Notes: a model not told the origin generated them from the letters alone. A stretch of 64,000 nt of DNA from Sphingomonas sp. A2-49 (GCF_025548555.1 NZ_JAJLPA010000001.1:186001-250000), one strand, 5' to 3'. Shown: positions 38,399-47,826, numbered from the stretch's first letter. A program made the numbers and translations.

Positions 38399-39166
38399 TC
38401 ACGCGCCCTGCGCGATGACGAGCGACAAAGCGCCGTCGATCGTGACGGTGGTTCCCGTGATATAGTCCGCGGCAGGCGAGAGGAGGAAGGCGACCAGCGT
38501 CGCCACTTCGCCCGCCGCACCGGCGCGACCCCAGGGAATGTTCGCTTCCAGCTTGGCGCGATAGGCGTCGTCCGCCATGGCTTTCGCATTCATCGGCGTC
38601 AGGATCATGCCCGGCGCGACCCCGTTCACCGCGATCCGCCTGGGTGCGAGTTCCAGCGCCAGCGTCGCGGTCAGCTGCGCGAGGCCACCCTTCGCGGAAT
38701 CGTAATCGGCGCCGCCGGGACGCGGGGCGCGTTCGTGGATCGAGGATATGTTGACGATCCGCCCACCGACGCCCTTCGCCTCGGCAGCGCGGACGAACCT
38801 GCGACAGGTCAGGAACGGTCCGTACAGGTCGGATCGGATGACGCGGTCGAACTGCGCCAGTTCCATGTCGACCAGCTTGGTGCCCGTCATGTTGAGCCCG
38901 GCGGAATTGACCAGCCACGTCGCGGTGCCGAACGCCTGCTCGGCGGCGGCGAACAGCGCATCGACCGCACCCTCGTCCGCGACGTCGCATTGCACGGCGC
39001 GGACCCGCGCTTCGCCGCCGCTCGCGGCGACGATCGCCCGCGCGGCATCGGCATCGCGGAAATAGGTGAAGACGACGCGCGCACCTGACTTGGCGAGTGC
39101 CTCGACGCAGGCCGCGCCGATCCCGCTTTCTCCGCCCGTCACCACCGCGATCGGTCCGTCCGTCAT
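38399..39166 (-). CDS. Short-chain dehydrogenase/reductase
   Basis: A 255-residue classical SDR. The NAD(P)-binding motif is VTGGESGIGAACVEAL (about 9-24), followed by the structural Asn-Ser-Ala-Gly (LVNSAGLNMTG), catalytic Ser in NISSIHERAP, Tyr-Lys in YDSAKGGLAQLTA, and the C-terminal ITGTTVTIDGALS. The long 'SSIHE' segment resembles glucose 1-dehydrogenase-type SDRs. The substrate may be the sugar handled by the neighbouring GH130-like protein, but this is inference. Confidence 0.88.
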   Translation of the reverse strand: MTDGPIAVVTGGESGIGAACVEALAKSGARVVFTYFRDADAARAIVAASGGEARVRAVQCDVADEGAVDALFAAAEQAFGTATWLVNSAGLNMTGTKLVDMELAQFDRVIRSDLYGPFLTCRRFVRAAEAKGVGGRIVNISSIHERAPRPGGADYDSAKGGLAQLTATLALELAPRRIAVNGVAPGMILTPMNAKAMADDAYRAKLEANIPWGRAGAAGEVATLVAFLLSPAADYITGTTVTIDGALSLVIAQGA

Positions 39167-39254
39167 CCACCCGCTTCCTTCGCTGTCCGCCGAGACAATG
39201 CGACCGGATCGTCATCGTTCCGGTGACAAATCCGTCATGCGGCAGCAGGTGCGA

Positions 39255-39368
39255 TCAGCGGCCGTGCACGACGGCGACCAAGCCCATGAGAACGATCAGG
39301 ATCGCCACGGCGAGAACGAACAGCAAGCGAGCGGAAAAAACGCGCTGGTACGGTTGTCGTAACGCCAT
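39255..39368 (-). CDS. Candidate 37-residue single-span membrane protein
   Basis: Open frame from the ATG at 39366-39368 to the TGA at 39255-39257. The product begins MALRQPYQRVFSARLLFV and has one strongly hydrophobic stretch (LLFVLAVAILIVLMGLVAVV) then HGR: a basic N-terminus plus a transmembrane helix. It overlaps the preceding small frame in another phase. There is no clear ribosome-binding site, so coupling to the upstream frame would be needed. It could be chance in GC-rich DNA, but the hydrophobic pattern is unusual for a shadow frame. Confidence 0.35.
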   Translation of the reverse strand: MALRQPYQRVFSARLLFVLAVAILIVLMGLVAVVHGR

Positions 39369-39502
39369 GCGATGATCGGCAGGGCGAGCACGCAAACGAG
39401 CAAGGCCGCGATGCTGCCGACGAATCCGCCGGCGAGGATCGCAATCGCCATGGTGAGGATCGGAATGCCGTGACGCCGCGCCGTCGCCGGCAGGGATGTC
39501 AC
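39296..39502 (-). CDS. Candidate 68-residue small membrane protein
   Basis: GTG at 39500-39502, seven bases after the stop of the response regulator, or ATG at 39449-39451. The sequence contains two adjacent hydrophobic segments (IPILTMAIAILAGGFVGSIA and ALLVCVLALPIIAW), then a polar Arg-Tyr-Asp-Asn tail. No motif is recognised. The downstream 37-residue frame starts within it. A frameshift joining the two would give a three-span protein, so the pair may also be a single disrupted gene. Confidence 0.4.
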   Translation of the reverse strand: MTSLPATARRHGIPILTMAIAILAGGFVGSIAALLVCVLALPIIAWRYDNRTSAFFPLACCSFSPWRS

Positions 39503-39509
39503 GGGGGCG

Positions 39510-39860
39510 TCACAGGGCGGCGAGCGCCTTTGCCACGCCGTCCATCGTGAACGGCTTCTGCAGCACCGGACGATCGCGAAACTGCGCATCGACGCTTTCG
39601 TCGCTGCCGCCGGTCGCGAAGACGAACGGGATGTCGCGCGCGGCCAGCGCTTCGGCGACGGGCGTGCTCTTCTCGCCGCCACGCAGGTTGACGTCGAGGA
39701 TCGCAGCGTCGATGCCGCCGCCCTCGACACGCGCAAGCGCACCGGCGACGCTGTCGACGGTGCCGACCGCGGTCTTGTCCAGCACTTCGAGGAAATCCTC
39801 GAGCATCATCGCGATCAGCGGTTCATCCTCGACGATGAGGATCTGCGTGGGTGAAGGCAT
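39510..39860 (-). CDS. Single-domain response regulator
   Basis: A 116-residue CheY-like receiver without output domain. The acidic pair is in ILIVEDEPLIAMML, the phospho-Asp is in AAILDVNLRGGEK (about D55), the Thr region is FVFATGGSD and the conserved Lys is in VLQKPFTMD. It lies 55 bases after cckA, but its sequence does not resemble CpdR; the DVNLRGG motif is typical of receivers paired with HWE/HisKA_2 kinases, so the partner may be elsewhere (compare the kinase at 52.2-53.4 kb). Confidence 0.9.
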   Translation of the reverse strand: MPSPTQILIVEDEPLIAMMLEDFLEVLDKTAVGTVDSVAGALARVEGGGIDAAILDVNLRGGEKSTPVAEALAARDIPFVFATGGSDESVDAQFRDRPVLQKPFTMDGVAKALAAL

Positions 39861-39891
39861 AGCTGCCCTTACCCGCGGTTGTTGCGCGATG

Positions 39892-39903
39892 ACAACATGT
39901 TGT
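39892..39903. promoter_or_regulatory. Perfect 12-base palindrome between cckA and the receiver gene
   Basis: ACAACATGTTGT is a perfect palindrome in the 55-base, AT-richer gap upstream of the response regulator. It could be an operator, but no known binding-site family was matched. Confidence 0.35.
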
Positions 39904-39915
39904 TTTGTTGCTTGC

Positions 39916-42300
39916 TCAGCGGGTCGCCAATACGTCGCGCGCCGCTTCGGCCAGCTGCTGGACGCTGAACGGTTTGGGCAGGAACGCGACGTTGTCGAGA
40001 TCGATCGATTTGCGCAGCTGTTCCTCGGCATAGCCCGACATGAAGATGATCGGCAGGTCGGGATAGCGTTCGCGGACGTGGCGGACCATCGTCGGCCCGT
40101 CCATCGTCGGCATCACCACGTCGCTGATGAGCAGGTCGGGCCGCCCGTTGCGGTCGAGCAGGTCGAGCGCCGCCTCGCCGTTTTCCGCGGTCATCACCGT
40201 ATAGCCCTGGCGCGTCAGCGCGCGCTCGGCGACCGCGCGGACCATGTCCTCGTCCTCGACGAGCAGGATCGTGCCGGTGCCCCATACCTCGACCGGCTTC
40301 GCCGGCGCGCGCGCCGGGGTGGGCAGCTTGGTGACCGTCCCCGCGGCGTGGACCGGCAGGTACATGGTGAAGGTCGCGCCCTGCCCCGGCTTCGAGTCGG
40401 CGAAGATCCAGCCGCCCGATTGCTTGACGATGCCATAGACGGTGGACAGCCCGAGGCCGGTGCCCTTGCCCACTTCCTTCGTCGTGAAGAAGGGTTCGAA
40501 GATCTTGGGCAGCACTTCGGGCGGGATGCCGCCGCCGGTGTCGGTGACCACCAGCGCCGTATAGTCGGCGACCGGCAGGATGTCCGATCCCAGCGCGCGC
40601 ACTTCGGCCGGGGTGATCGACTTGGTCTGGATCGTCAGCGTGCCGCCGCCGCGCGGGTTGTGCGCGAGCATCGCGTCGCGCGCGTTGACGGCCAGGTTGA
40701 CGACGACCTGTTCGAGCTGCCCCGGATCGGCGCGCACCGCGCCGAGGTTGCGGCCGTGCGTCACGTCGAGCCGGATCTGTTCGCCCATCAGCCGCTTGAG
40801 CAGGTTCGACACCTCCGCGACGACGTCGGGCAGTTGCAGCGTCTGCGGCCGCAGCGTCTGCTGACGGCTGAACGCGAGCAGCTGGCGGGTCAGGCTGGCG
40901 GCGCGGTTCGAATTGGTGCGGATCTGCTGGATGTCGTCGTAATCGCTGTCGCCGGGCGAATGGCGCATCATCATCAGGTCGCAATGGCCGATGATCGCGG
41001 TCAGGATATTGTTGAAATCGTGGGCGACGCCGCCTGCCAGCTGGCCGACCGCCTGCATCTTGGTCGCCTGCGCCACCTCGCGCTTCAGCCGCGATTCCTC
41101 GCTGTTGTCCTTGAGGCTGAGCAGCACCGCCGCATCCCCCAGCCCGCGCGCGCCGGCGATGGTCAGCGCGACCGGCTCGTCGGGATGGCCCTTCAGCCGG
41201 ACGGCCATGTCCGACGAATGGGTCGCGCCGCCCGCGAACCGGCGGATCGCATCGGCGACCGCGGCCTTGTCTTCGCGGACCACCAGATCGCCCGGATAGA
41301 GCGGCGGCGCCTGCGGATCGACGCTGGCGGCGCGCAGGAAGGCATCGTTCATCTGGAGGAACCGGCCCTCCCGATCGACTAGCGCCATGCCGAACGGCAT
41401 CAGGCTGACGAGGCTGCGGACGTGCGCCGACGCGCTGGCACCGATGGCGGGCGCATTGTCCTCGTCGTCCAGCAGCGCGACCAGAACCGGCGCGTGCTCC
41501 GAATCCATGAACGGGATCTGGAGGACGCGCAGCGGCGTGCCGTCCAGCCCCTCGCGCTCGAAGCGGACCAGCCCGCGACTGTCGGTGATGAGCAGCCGGG
41601 CGAAATCGCGTCCCTCGATCCCGCTGTTGCCGCCGAGCGCCCGCTGCATCAGGACGCGGTTCGCCGCGCGGATGCGGCCATCGGGCGCGATCAGCGCGGC
41701 CATCACCCCCGCCTGTCCCAGCCGGTCGCCGGTGGCGCCGCCGATCAGTTCCTCGGTATTCGCGGCAAGGTCGTGCTGCTGGAGCACGGTGAAGCGCCAG
41801 ACGAGCATGTCGCCGTCGTCGCCCGACCGCGTGATCCGCGCGGCGACGTGCAGGTGGCGGATGCGCAGGTCGCCGACCTCGCCGATGCCGTCGCGCCACG
41901 CGATGCGGCCCGCATTGCCGAGCAGCGCCACGCCGTCGCCGTCGAGCGGCAGGCCGGGCGGCGTCGGAAAGCCGGAAAACAGCGATTCATAGGCGTCGTT
42001 GGCGCAGACCAGCCGCCCGGCGCGATCGGTGATCGCCACCGGATCGCTGCTCGCCTGTGCGACCGCGCGGGTGAACTCCCAGTCGAGCGCGCGCGCCGGC
42101 GCGTCCGTGCGCGGTGCGATCAGGCGCCAGGCGACGAGCATCCCCGCCGCGACGAGGCCGAGCGCGAGGAATCCCGCCGCCGCCACCAGGCTGCCGACGA
42201 TCGCGAGGATCAGCACGGCCGCGGTCAGCGTCGCGCCGCCCGCGACCAGCGCCGCGGCGCGGGTGGGGCTCATGCCCGCGGGGATCGGAAGGGACGCCAT
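39916..42300 (-). CDS. cckA: Hybrid sensor histidine kinase CckA
   Basis: Cell-cycle kinase that phosphorylates CtrA through ChpT in Alphaproteobacteria. The 794-residue protein has two N-terminal membrane segments (about 18-62), PAS-like domains (about 70-390), the H box with H427 in [20 protein letters not shown] (diagnostic for CckA), N box ([11 protein letters not shown]), G1 ([11 protein letters not shown]), G2 ([13 protein letters not shown]), and a C-terminal receiver (phospho-Asp D727 in [13 protein letters not shown], Lys in FLPKPFS). Neither chpT nor ctrA is in the window. Confidence 0.94.
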   Translation of the reverse strand: MASLPIPAGMSPTRAAALVAGGATLTAAVLILAIVGSLVAAAGFLALGLVAAGMLVAWRLIAPRTDAPARALDWEFTRAVAQASSDPVAITDRAGRLVCANDAYESLFSGFPTPPGLPLDGDGVALLGNAGRIAWRDGIGEVGDLRIRHLHVAARITRSGDDGDMLVWRFTVLQQHDLAANTEELIGGATGDRLGQAGVMAALIAPDGRIRAANRVLMQRALGGNSGIEGRDFARLLITDSRGLVRFEREGLDGTPLRVLQIPFMDSEHAPVLVALLDDEDNAPAIGASASAHVRSLVSLMPFGMALVDREGRFLQMNDAFLRAASVDPQAPPLYPGDLVVREDKAAVADAIRRFAGGATHSSDMAVRLKGHPDEPVALTIAGARGLGDAAVLLSLKDNSEESRLKREVAQATKMQAVGQLAGGVAHDFNNILTAIIGHCDLMMMRHSPGDSDYDDIQQIRTNSNRAASLTRQLLAFSRQQTLRPQTLQLPDVVAEVSNLLKRLMGEQIRLDVTHGRNLGAVRADPGQLEQVVVNLAVNARDAMLAHNPRGGGTLTIQTKSITPAEVRALGSDILPVADYTALVVTDTGGGIPPEVLPKIFEPFFTTKEVGKGTGLGLSTVYGIVKQSGGWIFADSKPGQGATFTMYLPVHAAGTVTKLPTPARAPAKPVEVWGTGTILLVEDEDMVRAVAERALTRQGYTVMTAENGEAALDLLDRNGRPDLLISDVVMPTMDGPTMVRHVRERYPDLPIIFMSGYAEEQLRKSIDLDNVAFLPKPFSVQQLAEAARDVLATR

Positions 42301-42383
42301 CTCAATGCGTCATCGCGGGATCGGACGGGTGACGTCAAGCGATTGGTGGTCGCGGCGTCCCCCGTCCCGCATCGGTCCCGACG

Positions 42384-44414
42384 CTACCAGATCCGCACCC
42401 GCTGCTCGGGCGCCAGCACCAGCCTGCCCGACGGCGCCGGCTTGAACGCGGCATACCAGGGATCGAGGTTGCGGACGACCCAGGTCCGCTGCTGCGACGG
42501 GCTGTGCGGATCGGTCATCAGCCGCTGCTTCAGGTTCGCCTCGCGATAGTTGCGGCGCCACACCTGCGCCCAGCCGAGGTAGAAGCGCTGGTCGCCGGTC
42601 ATGCCGTCGATCACCGGCGCCTCGCGACCGCCCAGCGCCTTGCGATAGGCGTCGTAGGCGACCGACAGGCCGGCGAGGTCCGCCGTATTCTCGCCCAGCG
42701 TGAGCGCACCCTTGACGTGCAGGCCGGGCAGCGGTTCGTAGGCGTCGTATTCGGCGACCAGCTTCGCGGTAAGCGCCTTGAACCGGGAGACGTCCTGCGG
42801 CGTCCACCAGTCGGTCAGCTGGCCCTTAGCATCGTATTTCGATCCCTGATCGTCGAAATGGTGCGACAGTTCGTGACCGATCACCGCGCCGATGCCGCCG
42901 TAATTGACCGCCGGGTCGGCGGCGGGATCGAAGAACGGCGGTTGCAGGATCGCGGCGGGAAACACGATCTCCACCATGCCGAAATTGGCATAGGCGTTCA
43001 CCGTCATCGGCGTCATGCCCCATTCCCAGCGCTGGAGCGGCTTGCCGAGATGCCCGACATTATAGGCATAGCGCCATTCCGCCGCGCGCCGTTCGTTGCC
43101 GAACGCGTCGCCGGCGACGATCTTCAGCGCCGAATAATCGCGCCACCGGTCGGGATAGCCGATCTTGGGCGTAAACGCGGCGAGCTTCGCATGCGCCTTC
43201 ACCTTGGTTTCGGGCGCCATCCAGTCGAGCCGGTCGATGCGCGTGCCCATCGCGGCGAGGACGTTTTTGACCAGCTGATCCGCCGCCGCCTTCGTCTCGG
43301 GCGGGAAATATTGCGAGACATAGGGCTTGCTGACCTCGTCCGACAGCGCGCCGCTGGTGAAGGCGACCGCCCGCTTCCACCGCTCCTCCTGCTCGGGCGT
43401 GCCGGATAGCATCGTGCCGTAGAAGGCGAATTGCTCGCGATCGAATGCGGCGGGCAGGACGTCGGCGTACGTGTCGAGGCTGCGGATCAGCAGCTGGTCC
43501 TGCAACACGCCGATCGGCGCCGCCGCGATCAGCGCGGCGATGCCCGTGATCGCCGACGGCTGGCTGACGTTCAGCGTGTCGACGGGCGTGCCGAGCGCCT
43601 TCAGATAGGTCGCGAAATCGAACCCCGGCGCCTGCCGCATCAGGTCGGCGACGCTGGTCTTGTTATAGGTCTTGCTGGCGTCGCGGCTGTCGATGCGGCT
43701 CCAGCTGACCTGCGCGATGCGCGTCTCGAAATCGACCAGCGCCTTCGCGCGCGCCGCCGCGTCCGCTTCGCCGGCGAGCGTGAACATCGCCGCGACATGC
43801 GCTTCGTAGCCCGCTTTCTCCTTGGCGTTCTTTGCTTCCAGATAATAGTCGCGGTCCGGCAGGCCGAGGCCGGACTGGCGCACGCCGACGATATAGACCT
43901 CGGGGTTCTTCGCGTCCTGGCCGACGCCGGTGCCGAACGGCGTCCCGACACCCTGGCGGGCGGCCCGGGCGATCAGCGCCGGATAGTCCGCCCTGGTCGC
44001 GCGCCGAATCTCCCCAAGCCACGGCTTGATCGGCGCGAGCCCCTTCTTCTCGATCGTCGCGGTGTCGAGATAGGTCGCATAGGCGGTGCCGATCTTCGAA
44101 CCCGACGTCCGCGACGCGGCTTCGAGGATGCCGCGCGTGCGGTCGCGCGACCGGTCGGCGAGGACATCGAACGCGCCGAAGCTCGGCCGGTCGGCGGGGA
44201 TCGCGGTGGTCTTCGCCCAGGTGCCGTTGGCATAGCCGTAGAAATCGTCGCCGGGCGCGACCGAACGGTCCATGCCCGCCGTGTCGAAGCCGTAGCTGCC
44301 GAGTTCCGGCTTGCCCGCCGCGCGCGCGGCCGGCGGCGTCGTGGCGGTCTGCGCGTGGACGATGCCGGCCATGGCGGATGCGCCGAGCAGGGCGGTGATG
44401 AGGATGGCTTTCAT
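42384..44414 (-). CDS. M13-family zinc metallopeptidase (neprilysin-like), copy 1
   Basis: The 676-residue exported peptidase has a signal peptide (MKAILITALLGASAMAGIVHAQ), the M13 N-domain with PGDDFYGYANGTW, and the zinc site with H514 in GHELSHHFDDQG plus the third ligand Glu region LGENTADLAGLSVAYDAY. The C-terminus ends ALNPWY-like (RNLDPWYAAF) and EQRVRIW. M13 enzymes cleave short peptides; a periplasmic or outer-membrane role is likely. It is a paralogue of the gene immediately upstream; both are intact. Confidence 0.93.
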   Translation of the reverse strand: MKAILITALLGASAMAGIVHAQTATTPPAARAAGKPELGSYGFDTAGMDRSVAPGDDFYGYANGTWAKTTAIPADRPSFGAFDVLADRSRDRTRGILEAASRTSGSKIGTAYATYLDTATIEKKGLAPIKPWLGEIRRATRADYPALIARAARQGVGTPFGTGVGQDAKNPEVYIVGVRQSGLGLPDRDYYLEAKNAKEKAGYEAHVAAMFTLAGEADAAARAKALVDFETRIAQVSWSRIDSRDASKTYNKTSVADLMRQAPGFDFATYLKALGTPVDTLNVSQPSAITGIAALIAAAPIGVLQDQLLIRSLDTYADVLPAAFDREQFAFYGTMLSGTPEQEERWKRAVAFTSGALSDEVSKPYVSQYFPPETKAAADQLVKNVLAAMGTRIDRLDWMAPETKVKAHAKLAAFTPKIGYPDRWRDYSALKIVAGDAFGNERRAAEWRYAYNVGHLGKPLQRWEWGMTPMTVNAYANFGMVEIVFPAAILQPPFFDPAADPAVNYGGIGAVIGHELSHHFDDQGSKYDAKGQLTDWWTPQDVSRFKALTAKLVAEYDAYEPLPGLHVKGALTLGENTADLAGLSVAYDAYRKALGGREAPVIDGMTGDQRFYLGWAQVWRRNYREANLKQRLMTDPHSPSQQRTWVVRNLDPWYAAFKPAPSGRLVLAPEQRVRIW

Positions 44415-44436
44415 GACGACTCCGAAGCGAAACGGA

Positions 44437-44471
44437 CACCGCCGCGCGCCCGATCGGGACGCGCGGCGGTG
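44437..44471. terminator. Perfect 12-bp hairpin between the two M13 genes
   Basis: CACCGCCGCGCG (44437-44448) pairs exactly with CGCGCGGCGGTG (44460-44471), and the loop itself contains the palindrome CCCGATCGGG. It lies 22 bases before the copy 1 start. A terminator for copy 2 or a processing/stability element is likely; no T-tract follows. Confidence 0.55.
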
Positions 44472-44576
44472 GAAGGAACGATCACGCTCGACGCGCGCCC
44501 GGCCGGTGCCCCGCCGCCGGACCGGCGTCCGGCGAGCGGTCGGCGCGGGACGGCGCGCGAGGGATCGCGACCGGGA

Positions 44577-46640
44577 TCACCAGATCTTGATGCGGTCGGC
44601 AGGGGCCAGATAGTATTTCTGGCCCGGCTTGACCGCAAAGGCAGGATACCAGGCGTCGAGATTGCGGACGACATAGGCACGCCACTGGCCCGGCGTATGC
44701 GGATCGGTGGTCAGCTGGTTCTTGATCGCCGCCTCGCGCGCCTTGGTCTGCCAGACCTGGCCGAAGCCCATGAAGAAGCGCTGGTCGCCGGTATAGCCGT
44801 CGATCACCGGCGCCTTCTTGCCCTTCAGCGAGAGCTTGTAGGCGTCATAGGCGACGTTGATCCCGGCAAGATCGGCCATGTTCTCGCCCAGCGTCAGCTT
44901 GCCGTTGACCTTGCTGCCCGGGATCGGTTCGTAGGCACCGTATTGCGCGACGACCTTGTCGGTCAGCGCGGTGAAGCGCTGGACGTCGGCGGGGGTCCAC
45001 CAGTCGGCGAAATTGCCCTTGGGATCGAACTTGCGGCCCTGGTCGTCGAAGTGATGGCTCAGCTCATGGCCGATCACCGCGCCGATCGCGCCGTAATTGA
45101 CCGCCGGATCGGCATTCGGATCGAAGAACGGCGGTTGCAGGATCGCCGCCGGGAACACCACCTCGTTCATCAAGGGATTGGCATAGGCATTGACCGTCTG
45201 CGGCGTCATGAACCACTCGCTGCGATCGACCGGCTTGCCGATCTTGTCGAGCTGGCGCTTGTATTCGAACGCCGCGACGCGATCGGCGTTGCCCAGCACG
45301 TCGCCCTTCACGACGCGCAGGTTGGTATAGTCGCGGAACTTGTCGGGATAGCCGATCTTGGGCGTGAACGCGGCGAGCTTGGCCCGCGCCTTCACCTTCG
45401 TCTCGGGCGCCATCCATTCGAGCTTGGCAAGGCGCGCATCCATCGCGACGATCAGGTTGTGGACCAGCTCGTCGGCCTTCGCCTTCGCCTCGGGCGGGAA
45501 ATACTTCTGGACGTAGACCTGCCCGACCGCCTCGCCGAGGCTGCCGTTGACGAGGTCGACGCCGCGCTTCCAGCGCTCCTTCAGCTGCGGCGTGCCCGAC
45601 AGGGTCGTGCCGTAGAACGCGAACTGGGTGTTGACGAAGTTCGACGAGAGCAGCGGCGCGGCGTTCGAGATCGTGTGGAACGCCAGATATTCCTTCCACG
45701 TCGACAGCGGCGTCGCCGCGACGATCTTCGCGGTGCCGGTCAGCGCCGACGGCTGGCCGACGATCACGCGCGTCTGGCTGCCCAGCCCCTGCGCGGCGAG
45801 CATCGCCTTCCAGTCGAATCCGGGCATCGCGGTCGCGAGCTGGTCGACCGGCATCGGGTTATAGCCCTTTTCGACCTGGCGCAGCTCGGCGCGCTCCCAA
45901 TGGACCTGCGCGATGCTCTTTTCGAGGTCGAAGATTCGCTGTGCCGCGCCCTGCGGATCGGGCTGGCCCGCCATCCGCAGCATGTCGGCGATATAGGCGA
46001 CGTACTTCGTGCGCGCCTCGGCGAACTTGGGATCGTCCTTCAGGAAGTAATCCCGGTCGGGCAGGCCGAGGCCACCCTGGCCGAGGTACACCGCATAGAC
46101 GGTGTTGTCCTTCAGGTCCTGCTGCACCCCCGCGCCGATCGGCACGTCGATGCCGTGCATCGTCGCCTCGCCGAAGGCCGTGGCGAGCGCGGCGGGTGAG
46201 TTGATCGCCGCGATCTTCGCCAGATAGGGCTTGAGCGGCGCGGCACCGGCCGCCTCGATCGCCGCGGCGTCCATGAAGGTCGCATAGGTGTCGCCGATCT
46301 TGGTCGAGACCGGATCAGCGCCCGGGTTGGCCGCCGCGCCCTCGATCACCGCACGCGTGCGCTCGTCGGACAGGTTGCGCAGGATCGCGAAGCCGCCCCA
46401 GCTCGACCTGTCCGCCGGGATTTCGGTGCGCGCCATCCATGCGCCGTTGACGTAATTGTAGAAGTCGTCGCCCGGCGCGACGGCCTTGTCCATCGCGGTC
46501 AGGTCGACGCCGAAGTCGCCGAGCTGCGGCTTGCCCGGCGCGGTCGCCGTCGCGGCGGCGGGACGGGTCGCGGTCTGGGCGTAGACGACGCCCGACGCCG
46601 CGGAGGCGAGCAGAAGGGCGGCAAGAACCGTATTGCGCAT
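44577..46640 (-). CDS. M13-family zinc metallopeptidase, copy 2
   Basis: The 687-residue paralogue of the next gene has a signal peptide (MRNTVLAALLLASAASGVVYAQ), PGDDFYNYVNGAWMAR, the zinc site with H525 in GHELSHHFDDQGRKF and the Glu ligand segment LGENMADLAGINVAYDAY, and ends PADRIKIW. Both copies keep all catalytic residues, so both should be active. The tandem arises from gene duplication; roughly similar architectures but many substitutions indicate it is old. A sigma-70-like promoter is visible upstream. Confidence 0.93.
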   Translation of the reverse strand: MRNTVLAALLLASAASGVVYAQTATRPAAATATAPGKPQLGDFGVDLTAMDKAVAPGDDFYNYVNGAWMARTEIPADRSSWGGFAILRNLSDERTRAVIEGAAANPGADPVSTKIGDTYATFMDAAAIEAAGAAPLKPYLAKIAAINSPAALATAFGEATMHGIDVPIGAGVQQDLKDNTVYAVYLGQGGLGLPDRDYFLKDDPKFAEARTKYVAYIADMLRMAGQPDPQGAAQRIFDLEKSIAQVHWERAELRQVEKGYNPMPVDQLATAMPGFDWKAMLAAQGLGSQTRVIVGQPSALTGTAKIVAATPLSTWKEYLAFHTISNAAPLLSSNFVNTQFAFYGTTLSGTPQLKERWKRGVDLVNGSLGEAVGQVYVQKYFPPEAKAKADELVHNLIVAMDARLAKLEWMAPETKVKARAKLAAFTPKIGYPDKFRDYTNLRVVKGDVLGNADRVAAFEYKRQLDKIGKPVDRSEWFMTPQTVNAYANPLMNEVVFPAAILQPPFFDPNADPAVNYGAIGAVIGHELSHHFDDQGRKFDPKGNFADWWTPADVQRFTALTDKVVAQYGAYEPIPGSKVNGKLTLGENMADLAGINVAYDAYKLSLKGKKAPVIDGYTGDQRFFMGFGQVWQTKAREAAIKNQLTTDPHTPGQWRAYVVRNLDAWYPAFAVKPGQKYYLAPADRIKIW

Positions 46641-46695
46641 CGAAGGTCCCTTAAGATGAGGATTATCAGGGGAAAGAAGACTCGTGATGCGCGGT

Positions 46696-46723
46696 GTTGT
46701 AATCAGTTAAAACGCCTCGTCAA
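46696..46723 (-). promoter_or_regulatory. Putative promoter of the M13 peptidase genes
   Basis: On the minus strand TTGACG (46718-46723) and TACAAC (46696-46701) are separated by 16 bases in an unusually AT-rich gap; the start codon follows 56 bases downstream after AGGGA. The -35 box overlaps the stop of the DUF2062 gene. Confidence 0.45.
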
Positions 46724-47274
46724 ACCCGCTTCGACATATGGCGATGCCGCCATTTGCGCGCGATCCACAGCCGCCAGCCGAGCGCCGATCCGGCATAGCC
46801 GAGGATCGCACACGCACTCGTCAGCACGATCAGCCCCAGGCCGAACGCCGGCCCCTGTGCCCACAGCCAGTCGAGCGCGCCGGTCAGCCATTGCAGCCAG
46901 CCCGTCGCTGCCTCCGTCACCGGCTGGGTGATCGCGGGCGCGTCGCTGCGCAGCATCCAGCTGCCGATCCGGTAGGCGACGTACCACAGGAACGGGGTGG
47001 TGAACGGATTGGTGATGAAGGTCGTCAGCGCCGCCACCGGCACGTTGGCGCGGAACGGCAGCGCGAACAGCGCGGCGATCGCGATCTGCGCGACCGGGAA
47101 CAGGAAGCCCGCGACCATCCCCAGCGCGACGCCGCGCGGCACTGACCGGCGGTTGAAGCGCCACAGGCCCGGCTCCATCACCCGATGCGCGACCGGACGC
47201 AGCAGCCGGTTCGTTTCCACCGATTCGCGCGTCGGCATGTTGCGACGGCACCAGCCGATGCTCTTCTGGAACAT
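46720..47274 (-). CDS. DUF2062 membrane protein
   Basis: The 184-residue protein matches the DUF2062 family by its central segment (SVPRGVALGMVAGFLFPVAQ, then FRANVPVAALTTFITNPFTT). Four hydrophobic segments can be drawn (about 48-70, 78-105, 120-140 and 145-165). The function of DUF2062 is unknown, sometimes linked to cell envelope glycosylation loci. The N-terminus has Cys-Arg-Arg (GWCRRN). It is 12 bases downstream of smpB, so dapA-smpB-DUF2062 form an operon. Confidence 0.85.
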   Translation of the reverse strand: MFQKSIGWCRRNMPTRESVETNRLLRPVAHRVMEPGLWRFNRRSVPRGVALGMVAGFLFPVAQIAIAALFALPFRANVPVAALTTFITNPFTTPFLWYVAYRIGSWMLRSDAPAITQPVTEAATGWLQWLTGALDWLWAQGPAFGLGLIVLTSACAILGYAGSALGWRLWIARKWRHRHMSKRV

Positions 47275-47286
47275 GGCCCGCGTCGC

Positions 47287-47769
47287 TCAGCCGCGGTCGC
47301 GCATGATGCGGCCAGCTTCCCGCTTCCACTCGCGCTCCTTGATCGCGGCGCGCTTGTCGTGGTCCTTGCGGCCCTTGGCCAGCGCGAGCTCCACCTTCGC
47401 GCGGCCACGGCCGTTGAAATAGACGCTGAGCGGGACGAGCGTCATGCCCTCGCGCGCGACCGCGCCGTGCAGCTTGTTGATCTCGCGCTCGTGCAGCAGC
47501 AGCTTGCGCGGCCGTTTCGCCTCGTGGTTGAACCGGTTGCCATGGCTGAATTCGGGCACGTTGGCGTTGACCAGCCAGACCGCGCCGTCACGCACCTCGG
47601 CATAGCTTTCGGCGATGCTGCCCTCGCCGAAGCGCAGGCTCTTCACCTCGGTGCCGGTCAGCGCGATCCCCGCCTCGTAGACGGTGTCGATGGTATATTC
47701 GAACCGCGCCTTGCGATTCTCGGCGACGATCTTCTTCTTGTCGAAGGTGGCGGGTTTGGGACGCGACAT
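47287..47769 (-). CDS. smpB: tmRNA-binding protein SmpB
   Basis: The 160-residue partner of tmRNA for ribosome rescue. It begins with a basic stretch ([19 protein letters not shown]) and contains [13 protein letters not shown] and the C-terminal basic tail ([20 protein letters not shown]), which inserts in the mRNA channel. Length is normal. tmRNA (ssrA) itself is not seen in the window. It follows dapA by 57 bases. Confidence 0.96.
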   Translation of the reverse strand: MSRPKPATFDKKKIVAENRKARFEYTIDTVYEAGIALTGTEVKSLRFGEGSIAESYAEVRDGAVWLVNANVPEFSHGNRFNHEAKRPRKLLLHEREINKLHGAVAREGMTLVPLSVYFNGRGRAKVELALAKGRKDHDKRAAIKEREWKREAGRIMRDRG

Positions 47770-47826
47770 GTGAGGGGCGATGTAGTGGCTGTTACGGCGC
47801 AGGGGAAGCGGCGCCGTCCCGGGCGC

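Noticed and set aside
39510-39860. Receiver next to cckA as CpdR
   Set aside because: Sequence features (DVNLRGG) differ from CpdR; left as generic receiver.
43431-46199. 922-codon plus-strand frame opposite the M13 peptidases
   Set aside because: Shadow frame: low-complexity Arg/Asp/Gly, no motif, while both peptidases on the other strand keep all catalytic residues.
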